From Maritimibacter harenae (GTDB lineage: Bacteria > Pseudomonadota > Alphaproteobacteria > Rhodobacterales > Rhodobacteraceae), in NCBI RefSeq assembly GCF_009882975.1, contig NZ_WTUX01000019.1:301222-365221 (forward strand): 64,000 nucleotides of DNA. Direction: 5' to 3'. Below are positions 41,400-50,383 of this stretch, piece after piece. A program made the position numbers and the translations under genes. The number at the start of each line of letters is the position of its first letter. The stretch's first letter is position 1. The notes under the pieces are model-generated. The model saw only the letters and a program-made list of their open reading frames with translations, was not told the origin of the DNA and did no database searches.

Positions 41400-42503
41400 A
41401 TGAATCACCTGACGCGAGAGCTGCTTGCAGCCCCGAACACCGACGATGCCAAGGCGGCGCTGAACGTGCTGCGGGACTGGGCGCGTGGCGCCACGCCCGA
41501 GGAAGTGGCCGCGCTCGATCCGGCGATCGCGCGGCTCCTGCCGGAGCACGAGGTGTCCAACTACCCGGCCCTGTCGCGCACCTACGACGACGACTTCGTC
41601 GCCGACGCCACCTACAAGGCGACGCTGCCCGACCTCCAGAACGGCCCGGCATCGCTCATCCAGGGTGAGCGCCAGGACATCCAGCACGTCGGGATCTCGA
41701 ACTTCCGCCTGCCGCTGCGCTACCACACGCGCGACAACGGCGACCTTCAGCTCGAAACCTCGGTGACCGGCACGGTCAGCCTCGAGGCCGAGAAGAAGGG
41801 CATCAACATGAGCCGCATCATGCGCTCGTTCTATTCCTACGCCGACGAGACCTTCTCGTTCGACGTGATCGAGCGCGCGCTGGACGACTACAAGACCGAT
41901 CTCGAAAGCCTCGACGCGCGCATCGAAATGGCATTTTCCTTCCCGATGAAGGTCAAGAGCCTGCGCTCGGGGCTGGAAGGCTACCAGTATTACAACATCG
42001 CGCTCGAGCTGGTCGAAGCGCAGGGCGTGCGCCGCAAGTTCATGCACCTCGACTACGTCTACAGCTCGACCTGCCCGTGCTCGCTGGAACTGAGCGAACA
42101 TGCCCGCCAGAGCCGCGGTCAGCTCGCCACGCCGCATTCGCAGCGCTCCGTCGCCCGGGTGTCGGTCGAGCTCGCTCCCGGCCAGCGCTGCCTGTGGTTC
42201 GAGGACCTTATCGACCTGTGCCGGGCGGCCGTGCCCACGGAGACGCAGGTGATGGTCAAGCGCGAGGACGAACAGGCCTTCGCCGAGCTCAACGCGGCCA
42301 ACCCGATCTTCGTCGAAGACGCCGCCCGGCTCTTCACCGAGCAGCTCAAGGGCGACGAGCGGATCGGGGATTTCCGGGTCGTGGCGAGCCACCAGGAAAG
42401 CCTGCACAGCCATGACGCGGTGTCGATCCTCACCGAGGGCGACACGTTCCGGGCCCAGTCGCTCGATCCGCGCCTGTTCTCGACGCTGATCCACCAGGGC
42501 TGA
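41400..42503 (+). CDS. folE2: GTP cyclohydrolase I type B
   Basis: A 367-residue FolE2 (COG1469) protein that converts GTP to dihydroneopterin triphosphate, the first step of folate and queuosine precursor synthesis. Seen features are QHVGISNFRLPLRY near residue 96, the MSRIMRSFYSY region near 138-148 and the metal-site segment YSSTCPCSLELSEHARQSRG (residues ~220-239) with its conserved Cys. Unlike zinc-dependent FolE, this type uses other metals. The ATG at 41400 has GGGAGGGCC upstream. It is alone, but folB and folP of the same pathway lie near 57-59 kb. Confidence 0.95.
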   Translation: MNHLTRELLAAPNTDDAKAALNVLRDWARGATPEEVAALDPAIARLLPEHEVSNYPALSRTYDDDFVADATYKATLPDLQNGPASLIQGERQDIQHVGISNFRLPLRYHTRDNGDLQLETSVTGTVSLEAEKKGINMSRIMRSFYSYADETFSFDVIERALDDYKTDLESLDARIEMAFSFPMKVKSLRSGLEGYQYYNIALELVEAQGVRRKFMHLDYVYSSTCPCSLELSEHARQSRGQLATPHSQRSVARVSVELAPGQRCLWFEDLIDLCRAAVPTETQVMVKREDEQAFAELNAANPIFVEDAARLFTEQLKGDERIGDFRVVASHQESLHSHDAVSILTEGDTFRAQSLDPRLFSTLIHQG

Positions 42504-42515
42504 GGTCCTGCGCCG

Positions 42516-42580
42516 CGGGCCGTTGGCCCGCGTCGCGGCGGCAGGCGGCTTTGCCGCCTCTGGAGGGCCAGCCCTCCAGA
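42516..42580. repeat. Triple-hairpin intergenic element
   Basis: Three consecutive perfect stems: GCGGGCC-GTT-GGCCCGC (42516-42532), AGGCGGC-TTT-GCCGCCT (42544-42560) and CTGGAGGGC-CA-GCCCTCCAG (42561-42580), followed by ACCTCCCGAGGTATTTCC. Similar GC-rich hairpins ending in a CTCCCGAGGTATTT-like tail are, as I recall, common between convergent genes in Rhodobacteraceae. It sits between the convergent folE2 and glutamate-synthase-like genes and probably stops transcription from both. Confidence 0.75.
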
Positions 42581-42624
42581 CCTCCCGAGGTATTTCCAAA
42601 ACGAAGAAGGGAAGCGCGCGCCTC

Positions 42625-44226
42625 TCAGACCGCCGCGGCGAAGCTGTCGGTGCGGGCCATGTCCCAGAATTTCGCGAAGGCGGGGTGCGAGACGTTGTGG
42701 TCGAGCAGTTCCCCCGGCTCCACCCAGTCGTATTGGGACCGGGCCGAGCGCACTTCGCGGCTGTTGATCCGGATCATCAGGTGGTCGGGCTGGAGCTCTC
42801 CGGGGTGCGACAGGCCGCAGGCCCCGATCGTCTCGCCCAGTGCCTTGAGCGTGTTGTCGTGGAAATACTGCACGCGCAGCGCCTTGTCGTCGACGTCGAG
42901 CGCGCGGTAGCGGCCGGGGTCCTGGCTGGTCACGCCCGTGGGGCAGCGCCCGGTGTGGCAGACCTGGGCCTGGATGCAGCCCAGCGAGAACATGAAGCCG
43001 CGCCCCATGTTGCAGGTGTCGGCGCCGAGCGCGAAGGCGCGCGCCATGTCGAAGGCCGAGATCAGCTTGGCCGAGGCCACGAGGCGCACCTTGTCGCGAA
43101 GGTCGAGGCCGACGAGCACGTTGTGGGCCAGCATCAGCCCCTCGCGCAGCGGCGCGCCCAGGTGATCGGCGAATTCCGCCGGCGCCGCGCCGGTGCCGCC
43201 CTCGGCCCCGTCGATGGTGATGAAATCCGGGTGCTGGCCGGTCTCCACCATCGCCTTGCAGATCGCGAAGACCTCCCACGGGTGGCCGACGCACATCTTG
43301 AGGCCCACGGGTTTGCCGCCCGAGAGGTCGCGCAGCCGGGTGACGAAGGCCATCATCTCGACGGGGGTGGAGAAGGCGGAATGGGCGGGCGGCGAGAGGC
43401 AGTCGAGCCCGGGCGGGATGCCGCGCGCCTCGGCGATGTCGGGGGTGACCTTGGCGCCGGGCAGGATGCCGCCGTGGCCGGGCTTGGCGCCCTGGCTCAG
43501 CTTCACCTCGATCATCTTCACCTGGTCCGAGGTGGCGCGCTCCGCGAAGGTTTCGGGCGAGAAGCGCCCGTCCGCGTCGCGGCAGCCGAAGTAGCCCGAC
43601 CCGATCTGCCACACGAGGTCGCCGCCGTGGCGGCTGTGATACCGGCTGATCGAGCCCTCGCCGGTGGTCTGGGCGAAGCCGCCGCGCGCCGCGCCGATGT
43701 TGAGCGCCTCGACCGCGTGGGGCGACAGCGCGCCGAACGACATGCCGGAGACGTTGAGCACGCTCGCCTCGTAGGGTTTCGCGCAGGAGCCCGCCCCGAA
43801 GGTCACGCGGAAGTCGTGGTTCTCGAGGTGCCGGGGTTGCACCGAGTGGTTGATCCATTCGTGCCCGATGTCGTTCTGCTTCTTGAGCGAACCGAAGGGG
43901 CGCAGCCCCTCCAGGTTCTTGGACCGGCGGTAGACCAGCGCGCGCTGTTCGCGCGAGAAGGGGACCTCTTCATGGTCGCTTTCGAGGAAATACTGGCGGA
44001 TCTCCGGGCGGATGGATTCCAGGAAGAAGCGCATGCGCGCGAGCACCGGGTAGTTCTTCAGCACCGCGCGCTTGCGCTGCACCAGGTCGTAGGTGCCCAT
44101 CGCCGCCCCGACGAGCCCCAGCGCGGCGATCACGCCGCCCCAGAACGGCGCGACGAAGGCCAGCGCGATCCCGGCCGGAACGGCGAGGATCAGAAGCAGG
44201 TAGGGCATGTATCTGATTTGGTGCAT
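42625..44226 (-). CDS. FMN-binding glutamate synthase family protein
   Basis: A 533-residue protein with the FMN/glutamate-synthase alpha/beta barrel (GltB2-like). Two N-terminal membrane segments (MPYLLLILAVPAGIALAFVA and GVIAALGLVGAAMG) anchor it to the membrane. The barrel shows KMIEVKLSQGAKPGHGGILP near residue 258, DFITIDGAEGGTGAAP near 345 and an iron-sulfur cysteine region CNMGRGFMFSLGCIQAQ then CHTGRCPTGV near 415-440. It lacks the amidotransferase domain of true glutamate synthase, so its substrate and electron partner are unknown. GGGAGCC precedes the ATG at 44226. Confidence 0.9.
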   Translation of the reverse strand: MHQIRYMPYLLLILAVPAGIALAFVAPFWGGVIAALGLVGAAMGTYDLVQRKRAVLKNYPVLARMRFFLESIRPEIRQYFLESDHEEVPFSREQRALVYRRSKNLEGLRPFGSLKKQNDIGHEWINHSVQPRHLENHDFRVTFGAGSCAKPYEASVLNVSGMSFGALSPHAVEALNIGAARGGFAQTTGEGSISRYHSRHGGDLVWQIGSGYFGCRDADGRFSPETFAERATSDQVKMIEVKLSQGAKPGHGGILPGAKVTPDIAEARGIPPGLDCLSPPAHSAFSTPVEMMAFVTRLRDLSGGKPVGLKMCVGHPWEVFAICKAMVETGQHPDFITIDGAEGGTGAAPAEFADHLGAPLREGLMLAHNVLVGLDLRDKVRLVASAKLISAFDMARAFALGADTCNMGRGFMFSLGCIQAQVCHTGRCPTGVTSQDPGRYRALDVDDKALRVQYFHDNTLKALGETIGACGLSHPGELQPDHLMIRINSREVRSARSQYDWVEPGELLDHNVSHPAFAKFWDMARTDSFAAAV

Positions 44227-44385
44227 GACAGGCTCCCTCGGCCGCGCCCCCGTCCCGAACGCAACCCGTTCTGCCCCTGTCCCTCCCGAGCGTCGCAGGG
44301 GGTGCGACAAGTTGTCAAGCTGCGTCGCACGCGGCGGTGCAGCGCAGCTTGACACCACGCGCGGGCGGGGCCAGTGCTTTGTCCC

Positions 44386-45834
44386 ATGTTCGACATGCGC
44401 CCCGTCGTCTACGTTATCGGTCTGCTCGTCGCCGTCCTCGGGGCGACGATGCTGGTGCCCATGCTGGTCGACCTGTTCTTCGGGCGCCCGGACTGGAGCG
44501 TTTTCCTGCAATCGGCGGTGATCTCGATCGTGGTCGGCTCGGCGATGGCGATCGCGACGGCGAACGGGGTGGGGCAGGGGCTGACGTTGCAGCAGACCTT
44601 CCTGCTCACCACGCTGGTCTGGGTCGCCCTTCCCGCCTTCGGGGCGCTGCCCTTCATGTTCGGCGAGATCCAGGCCCGCCCGGTCGACGCGATCTTCGAG
44701 GCGATGTCGGGGCTGACCACCACCGGGTCGACGGTGCTCTCGGGGCTCGACACGATGCCCGAGGGGCTCCTGGTCTGGCGTTCCATGCTGCAATGGTTCG
44801 GCGGCATCGGGATCATCGTCGTGGCGATGGTGTTCCTGCCGGAGCTGCGCGTGGGCGGCATGCAGATCTTCCGCTCCGAGGCCTTCGACACGATGGGCAA
44901 GGTGCTGCCGCGCGCCGCCGAGATCGCCGGGCGCATCACCTGGATCTACCTCGCGCTGACCCTGGCCGCGGTGCTGGCCTACCTCGTCGTGGGCATGAGC
45001 CCGTTCGACGCGATCAACCATGCGCTCACGACCATGTCGACCGGCGGCTTCTCGACCCATGACACGAGCTTCGGGTTCTACCAGGGCGCGCCGGAATACG
45101 TGGCCTCGGTCTTCATGATCCTCGCCTCGCTGCCCTTCGTGCGCTACATCCAGGTGGTCGCGGGCACCGCCAAGCCGATCTTCCGCGACCCGCAGATCCG
45201 CGCCTACCTGGGCGTGATCCTGGCGGTCACGCTGACCATGACGTTCTATCGCCTGGTGGCGAACGGCGATCACCTGGAGCACGGGTTCCGCGAGGGCGTG
45301 TTCAACGTGACCTCGATCATCTCCGGCACGGGCTATGCCAGCGTGGACTACCAGCTCTGGGGGACCTTCCCGGTGGTGGCCTTCTTCTTCCTCGGCCTGA
45401 TCGGGGGCTGCGCCGGCTCGACGGCGTGTTCGGTCAAGATCTTCCGCTACCAGCTTCTGATCGCCGCGATCCGCGCGCGCATCCAGCAGATCTTCGCGCC
45501 CCACGGGGTCTTCACGCCGCGCTACGACGGGCGCCCGATCTCCGAGGCGATCCTGTCCTCGGTGATGGCCTTCTTCGTGATGTTCGTGGTGTCGCTGGGC
45601 ATCCTCGCGGTGCTCCTGTCCATGACCGGGCTCGACATGGTCACGTCGCTCTCCGGCGCGGCCACCGCGATCGCGAACATCGGTCCGGGGCTCGGGGACA
45701 CGATCGGACCCTCGGGCAACTTCGGGTCGCTCAACGATACCGCGAAATGGCTTCTCACCTTCGCGATGCTTGTCGGCCGGCTGGAGCTCCTGTCGGTCTA
45801 TGTTCTGTTTACCCTGCGGTTCTGGAGGGGCTGA
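44386..45834 (+). CDS. trkH: Trk potassium uptake membrane subunit
   Basis: A 482-residue multi-pass membrane protein of the TrkH/KtrB family that takes up potassium. The four pore-loop regions are visible: SGLTTTGSTVLSGLD near residue 110, MSTGGFSTHDTSFGF near 219, SGTGYASVDYQLW near 313 and ANIGPGLGDTIGPSGNF near 430. The glycine-containing filters are conserved. No trkA regulatory subunit is in the window. The TGA stop overlaps the ATG of the next gene by one base. Confidence 0.93.
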   Translation: MFDMRPVVYVIGLLVAVLGATMLVPMLVDLFFGRPDWSVFLQSAVISIVVGSAMAIATANGVGQGLTLQQTFLLTTLVWVALPAFGALPFMFGEIQARPVDAIFEAMSGLTTTGSTVLSGLDTMPEGLLVWRSMLQWFGGIGIIVVAMVFLPELRVGGMQIFRSEAFDTMGKVLPRAAEIAGRITWIYLALTLAAVLAYLVVGMSPFDAINHALTTMSTGGFSTHDTSFGFYQGAPEYVASVFMILASLPFVRYIQVVAGTAKPIFRDPQIRAYLGVILAVTLTMTFYRLVANGDHLEHGFREGVFNVTSIISGTGYASVDYQLWGTFPVVAFFFLGLIGGCAGSTACSVKIFRYQLLIAAIRARIQQIFAPHGVFTPRYDGRPISEAILSSVMAFFVMFVVSLGILAVLLSMTGLDMVTSLSGAATAIANIGPGLGDTIGPSGNFGSLNDTAKWLLTFAMLVGRLELLSVYVLFTLRFWRG

Positions 45835-46943
45835 TGTCCGATGATGAAAAGGCAGCGCGGCTGCACCACCTGCGCAGCGAGGCGCTGGCAAAGGGCGACC
45901 CCTTGGCCCTGCCGGTGACTTTGGCCTCCATGTTCAACCTGCCGGGCGATCCCGAGGCCGGGGTCGCGGGCTACGGGCGGATGGACAACCCGACGTGGGA
46001 CGCGCTCGAGGCGGCGCTCGGGCTCGTGGAGGATGCGCCGGTGCTGGCGTTCCCCTCCGGCATGGCGGCCATCGCGGCGGTGCTCTTCGCGGTGGTGAAG
46101 GCGGGCGACCGGGTGCTCATCCCGTCGGACGGCTACTACACGACCCGGCTCCTGGCCGACCGCTACCTCGCCAAGCTGGGCGTCGAGATCGAGACGCGCC
46201 CGACCGCGACCTTCGACACGGGCGGGTTCGAGGGCTTCGCGCTGGTGTTTCTCGAAACCCCGTCGAACCCCGGTCTCGACGTGATCGATCTCTCCGCCGT
46301 CTGTGGCGCCGTGCGCGCGGCCGGGGGCGTGAGCGTGGTGGACAACACCACCATGACCCCTTTCGGCCAGCGCCCGCTGGAGCTGGGGGCGGACGTGGTC
46401 GTGGCCTCCGACACCAAGGCGCCGGGCGGACATTCCGACGTGCTGATGGGCCACGTGGCAAGCCGGGACGAGGGGCTGATGGAAGAGGTCGCGGCCTGGC
46501 GCAAGCTTTCGGGCGCGATCGCGGGCCCGTTCGAGGCCTGGCTTCTGCATCGCTCGCTCGAGACGCTCGAACTGCGCTTCGCCCGCATGTGCGACAGCGC
46601 CGAGGTGATCGCGCCCCGGCTGGCCGCCCACCCGGCGGTCAAGGCGTTGCGCTACCCGGGGCTTGCCGACGATCCGGCGCATGGGCTGGCCGGCCGGCAG
46701 ATGACGCGGTTCGGGTTCCTGATCGGCCTGACGCTTGCCGACCGCGACACGGCGGAGCGCTTCATCAACGGGTGCGGGATGCTGGCCCCCACCACCTCCT
46801 TCGGCGGCACGCATTCGACCGCCGAGCGCCGGGCGCGGTGGGGCGACGACGTGGCGCCGGGGTTCGTGCGCCTGTCGATCGGGGTCGAGCCGGTGGAGCC
46901 CCTGTGGCGCGCGCTCGACGCGGCCCTCAGCGGGGCCGCGTAG
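45834..46943 (+). CDS. PLP-dependent trans-sulfuration enzyme (cystathionine gamma-synthase/lyase-like)
   Basis: A 369-residue Cys/Met-metabolism PLP enzyme. AGYGRMDNPTWDALEAALGL near residues 40-60 replaces the usual YxRxxNPT segment, AFPSGMAAIAAVL contacts the cofactor, and VVASDTKAPGGHSDVLMGHV (residues ~186-205) holds the PLP lysine. FLETPSNPGLDVIDL fits the family. It is shorter and more divergent than the MetZ protein in this window. It is coupled to trkH by a one-base overlap, an odd pairing with no obvious shared function. It might be a cystathionine lyase, or a gamma-lyase on another thiol amino acid. Confidence 0.88.
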   Translation: MSDDEKAARLHHLRSEALAKGDPLALPVTLASMFNLPGDPEAGVAGYGRMDNPTWDALEAALGLVEDAPVLAFPSGMAAIAAVLFAVVKAGDRVLIPSDGYYTTRLLADRYLAKLGVEIETRPTATFDTGGFEGFALVFLETPSNPGLDVIDLSAVCGAVRAAGGVSVVDNTTMTPFGQRPLELGADVVVASDTKAPGGHSDVLMGHVASRDEGLMEEVAAWRKLSGAIAGPFEAWLLHRSLETLELRFARMCDSAEVIAPRLAAHPAVKALRYPGLADDPAHGLAGRQMTRFGFLIGLTLADRDTAERFINGCGMLAPTTSFGGTHSTAERRARWGDDVAPGFVRLSIGVEPVEPLWRALDAALSGAA

Positions 46944-46958
46944 GCGCCGCCTGCCGGG

Positions 46959-48740
46959 TCACTCGTAGCAGCTCACCAGCACGGACATGTCCGCCGTCGT
47001 CTCCGACAGAGCGCGCGGGGTCAGGCTCCCGGTGCCCTGGGCGGGCATGATGCGCACGCCGTTGGACTCGAGGAAGCTTTCCAGCGCGTCGGCCTTGGTG
47101 GCGAAGGACACCTCGTCGGGGAACTGGCGGTTGCCGTCGTTGGCGGACTTCAGCATCCCCAGCACGCGGCCCCCGTTGTCCACGATGGGTCCGCCCGCGT
47201 CGCCGTCCTGCGCCTCGAGGTCGAGACGGTAGACATTGTCTTCGCCGTCCAGCCCCTGCACGTCTGCCAGCGTGCCGAACGTCAGCGTGGCCGACGACAG
47301 GCGTCCCCCGAAGGAGAAGCCGGACACCGCGAGGTCGGACTGGATGCGCGGCTCCCCGTCGGCAAACGAGGCGACCCCCAGCGGCGCCAGCGTTTCCTCC
47401 GGCTGGACGAGGGCGACGCCGAGCGCGGCATCGGTGGCCGCGACCGTGGCGGGGTAGCTTTCGTCCAGCGTGATCTGCGAACAACCCTCGACCGCCTCGG
47501 CGGTGGTCAGGACCATCCCCTGTTGCGTCACGTAGAAACCGGTGCGCGCCCGGTCGGCGCGGCGGATTTCCAGGCCCGAGACGAGATCGACGTTCTGCAT
47601 CGTCTCGTCGAGTCCCGCGTTGTCTTCGAGCACGGCGGGCCCGGTCGAGGCGAAGCTGTCGCGCATGGCCTCTAGCGCAAGCTCGTAGCGGCGCTCGTCC
47701 CCGCGCGGCCAGGTGAGCATGTAACCCTTGACCGCCCCGTCCACGACCGTGGCGTAGGTGTAGGACCTGATACGGCTGTCCTGTCCGTTGATGTAGAAGC
47801 TGTTGCCTTCGCGGTTGCGGTCGCCTTCCATCGGCACGACCTCCAGCGATTGCAGGATGTCGTAGAGACCGTAGAGCGTGGACTGCCCGCCCGATTGCGA
47901 AATCAGCACGACGCGCACCTCGCCGTCGCCCTCGTAATGGGCGAAGGGCGCCTCGTAGCGGTCGAAATCGACCATCGCGGCGGGCATCACGATCTCGATC
48001 CCCGCGCGGCTGTCGGCGACCACGCCCAGGCCGAGGCTGTCGATCACGGAATTGTATTCGTCCAGAAGCTCGGCCCGCTGCCGGGTGGTGAGCACGCCGG
48101 TGGGCTCGTAGCCCTGCGCGCTCTGCCATTCACGCATCGCGCCCCGTGTGCCCGGCCCGATCGCCGAGTCGATGGCGCCGGTGTAGTGATCGTAGAACTG
48201 AAGCGCGATCTGGAGCGCGGCGCGCTCCTCGCGGTTCAGCTGTGCCTCCGACCGGCGCGCTTCGTTGACGGTTTCCTCGGGGATCTCCGGCTCGGGGGCC
48301 ACCTCCGCCTCCGGCTCCGGCTCGGGGTCGGGCGCGACGTCCGGTTCGGCCTGCGCGAGCGTCGTTTCGGGCTCGTCCTGTGCCGGCTCTTCGGCCGCGT
48401 CGTTCGCCCGGGCGTTGGCGCCCACGGGCCAGAACTGCTGGCCGAACCCGGTGCCCGCCGACACGAATGCGTCGAGCGGCAGGACGCCCCGGCTCACCAG
48501 CTGCTGCAGGCGCCGGGTCGCTTCCTCTTCCGTGTAGGGCCCGATCGCGGTGGCGTACCAGCCCGACGCGCCAAGCCGGAAGCCCGCCACGTCGTCCAGT
48601 TCGGCATCGTAATCGCGCGTCGCGGCCTGGGCTTCGGTGAGAGTCGTGTTGGCCTCGACCTGGATCCAGTAATCCTGTGCCAGGGCAGAGGTCCCCATGA
48701 GACCCGCATAGATGGAGATGGCCGAAAATACGCGCTTCAT
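46959..48740 (-). CDS. Secreted peptidoglycan-binding, trypsin-like-fold protein with lost catalytic residues
   Basis: A 593-residue exported protein. It has a signal peptide (cleavage near ALAQ, residue 22), a SPOR-like segment (DYWIQVEANTTLTEAQAATR, residues ~23-90) and a Pro/Glu-rich linker. A peptidoglycan-binding domain follows (FYDHYTGAIDSAIGPGTRGA, ~180-230), and then a C-terminal trypsin-like domain. At the nucleophile the motif reads GDAGGP instead of GDSGGP, and the usual TAAH is TAEAV, so both Ser and His are missing. It is probably a non-catalytic cell-envelope binding protein. It is divergent from glyQ with 143 bases between. Confidence 0.85.
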   Translation of the reverse strand: MKRVFSAISIYAGLMGTSALAQDYWIQVEANTTLTEAQAATRDYDAELDDVAGFRLGASGWYATAIGPYTEEEATRRLQQLVSRGVLPLDAFVSAGTGFGQQFWPVGANARANDAAEEPAQDEPETTLAQAEPDVAPDPEPEPEAEVAPEPEIPEETVNEARRSEAQLNREERAALQIALQFYDHYTGAIDSAIGPGTRGAMREWQSAQGYEPTGVLTTRQRAELLDEYNSVIDSLGLGVVADSRAGIEIVMPAAMVDFDRYEAPFAHYEGDGEVRVVLISQSGGQSTLYGLYDILQSLEVVPMEGDRNREGNSFYINGQDSRIRSYTYATVVDGAVKGYMLTWPRGDERRYELALEAMRDSFASTGPAVLEDNAGLDETMQNVDLVSGLEIRRADRARTGFYVTQQGMVLTTAEAVEGCSQITLDESYPATVAATDAALGVALVQPEETLAPLGVASFADGEPRIQSDLAVSGFSFGGRLSSATLTFGTLADVQGLDGEDNVYRLDLEAQDGDAGGPIVDNGGRVLGMLKSANDGNRQFPDEVSFATKADALESFLESNGVRIMPAQGTGSLTPRALSETTADMSVLVSCYE

Positions 48741-48883
48741 TGTCCCTCGCTGCCCGACTGGGGGCTTTCAATTTGCATCCGACGAAGTAACACACGACGT
48801 CCTGCATAACGTCAATATCGGGCCGGTCGATTGACCCCGTCCTGTGGCGGTCCTATTGAGGCGGCGATCTAGCGAGGTGTGCG

Positions 48884-49828
48884 ATGGCCGAGACCCAGGT
48901 GACCAAACCCAAGAGCTTCCAGGAGATCATCCTGCGACTTCAAACCTATTGGGCCTCCAAGGGCTGCGCGGTGCTGCAGCCCTACGACATGGAGGTGGGC
49001 GCGGGCACGTTCCACCCGGCCACGACCCTGCGCGCACTCGGGTCGAAGCCGTGGGCGGCGGCCTATGTCCAGCCCTCGCGCCGCCCGACCGACGGGCGCT
49101 ACGGCGAGAACCCGAACCGGCTGCAGCACTACTACCAGTACCAGGTGCTCATCAAACCCTCGCCGCCCGACCTGCAGGAGCTCTACCTCGGCTCGCTCGA
49201 GGCGATCGGGATCGACATGGCGCTCCACGACATCCGCTTCGTCGAGGACGACTGGGAAAGCCCGACGCTGGGCGCCTGGGGCCTTGGCTGGGAGGTCTGG
49301 TGCGACGGCATGGAAGTGTCGCAGTTCACCTATTTCCAGCAGGTCGGCGGGCATGACTGCCACCCGGTCTCGGGCGAGCTGACCTACGGGCTCGAACGCC
49401 TCGCGATGTACGTCCTTGGCATCGACCACGTGATGGAGATGCCGTTCAACGATCCCGGCGCGCCGATCGCCCTGTCCTACGGCGACGTGTTCCGCCAGAC
49501 GGAAGAGGAATACTCGCGCCACAACTTCGATGCGGCCGACACCGAGCGGCTCCTGCGCCATTTCGAAGATGCCGAGGCCGAGTGCCAGTCGATCCTCGAA
49601 CACCCGGCGACGGATCCCAAGACCGGCAAGCGCATCGTCATGGCCCACCCGGCCTACGACCAGTGCATCAAGGCCAGCCACATCTTCAACCTGCTCGACG
49701 CGCGCGGCGTGATCTCGGTCACCGAGCGGCAGGCCTACATCGGCCGCGTCCGCGCGCTGGCCAAGCTGTGCGCCGACGCTTTCGTGCAGACCGAGGCGGG
49801 CGGGCAGCAGCCGGAGGTCGCCTCGTGA
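48884..49828 (+). CDS. glyQ: Glycine--tRNA ligase alpha subunit
   Basis: A 314-residue alpha subunit of the bacterial alpha2-beta2 glycyl-tRNA synthetase, holding the class II active site that forms glycyl-adenylate. Motif 2 is in [20 protein letters not shown] (residues ~57-76), and the conserved [13 protein letters not shown] and [19 protein letters not shown] follow. The N-terminus [20 protein letters not shown] is typical. A 4-bp GTGA overlap leads to a small membrane-anchored gene, then a DUF1206 gene, before glyS. Confidence 0.97.
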   Translation: MAETQVTKPKSFQEIILRLQTYWASKGCAVLQPYDMEVGAGTFHPATTLRALGSKPWAAAYVQPSRRPTDGRYGENPNRLQHYYQYQVLIKPSPPDLQELYLGSLEAIGIDMALHDIRFVEDDWESPTLGAWGLGWEVWCDGMEVSQFTYFQQVGGHDCHPVSGELTYGLERLAMYVLGIDHVMEMPFNDPGAPIALSYGDVFRQTEEEYSRHNFDAADTERLLRHFEDAEAECQSILEHPATDPKTGKRIVMAHPAYDQCIKASHIFNLLDARGVISVTERQAYIGRVRALAKLCADAFVQTEAGGQQPEVAS

Positions 49829-50316
49829 GCGGCAGGCTTCTGGCGAGCATCATCGTGGTCTTCTCGCTCCTGTTCGGCGTGGCGCTCTACTACACGCAGG
49901 TCTACGCCTACTACGACCGGATCGCGGCCGAGGACGTGAACCTGACACTGGTCAACGCGTCCACCAACGAGCCCGAGCCGTTCATCGCGAACGACATCGA
50001 GGCCATCGACGGATCGTCCAGCCCGATCCGCTTCCGCGCCTGCTTCACCTCCGCCATGAGCACGGCGGCGATGACCGAAACCTACGTCACCTACCCGGAC
50101 CCGACGCCGCTCAACGCGCCGGGCTGGTTCGACTGCTTCGACGCGCAGGAGATCGGGGCGGCGCTGGAAGACGGACAGGCGGTCGCCTTCCTGGGCGAGA
50201 AGAACATCCACGATGGCGTCGACCGGGTGATCGCGGTCTACCCCGACGGCCGGGCCTTCGCCTGGCACCAGCTCAACGAGAAGTACGACGAGGATTCCAG
50301 CCAGCCGCTCGAGTGA
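49825..50316 (+). CDS. Small membrane-anchored protein between glyQ and glyS (DUF6446-like)
   Basis: A 163-residue protein starting at a GTG that overlaps the glyQ stop. One N-terminal membrane helix ([20 protein letters not shown]) anchors a ~140-residue periplasmic domain with two cysteines (FRACFTS and WFDCFDA). The same position between glyQ and glyS is held by such a protein in many Rhodobacteraceae, as I recall. Function is unknown. Translational coupling suggests dosage matched to glyQ. Confidence 0.85.
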   Translation: MSGRLLASIIVVFSLLFGVALYYTQVYAYYDRIAAEDVNLTLVNASTNEPEPFIANDIEAIDGSSSPIRFRACFTSAMSTAAMTETYVTYPDPTPLNAPGWFDCFDAQEIGAALEDGQAVAFLGEKNIHDGVDRVIAVYPDGRAFAWHQLNEKYDEDSSQPLE

Positions 50317-50383
50317 GACGGTCGATCTCGGAACATTCTCGGACGCCACGGATTGGGTCTCCAACCACCGATTGGAGGCCCCC

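Noticed and set aside
42625..45891. Very long minus-strand open frame reading through the glutamate-synthase-like gene and across trkH
   Set aside because: Only 42625-44226 has protein-like content and a ribosome binding site. The rest is the antisense of trkH with biased Arg/Gly/His composition typical of a high-GC shadow frame.
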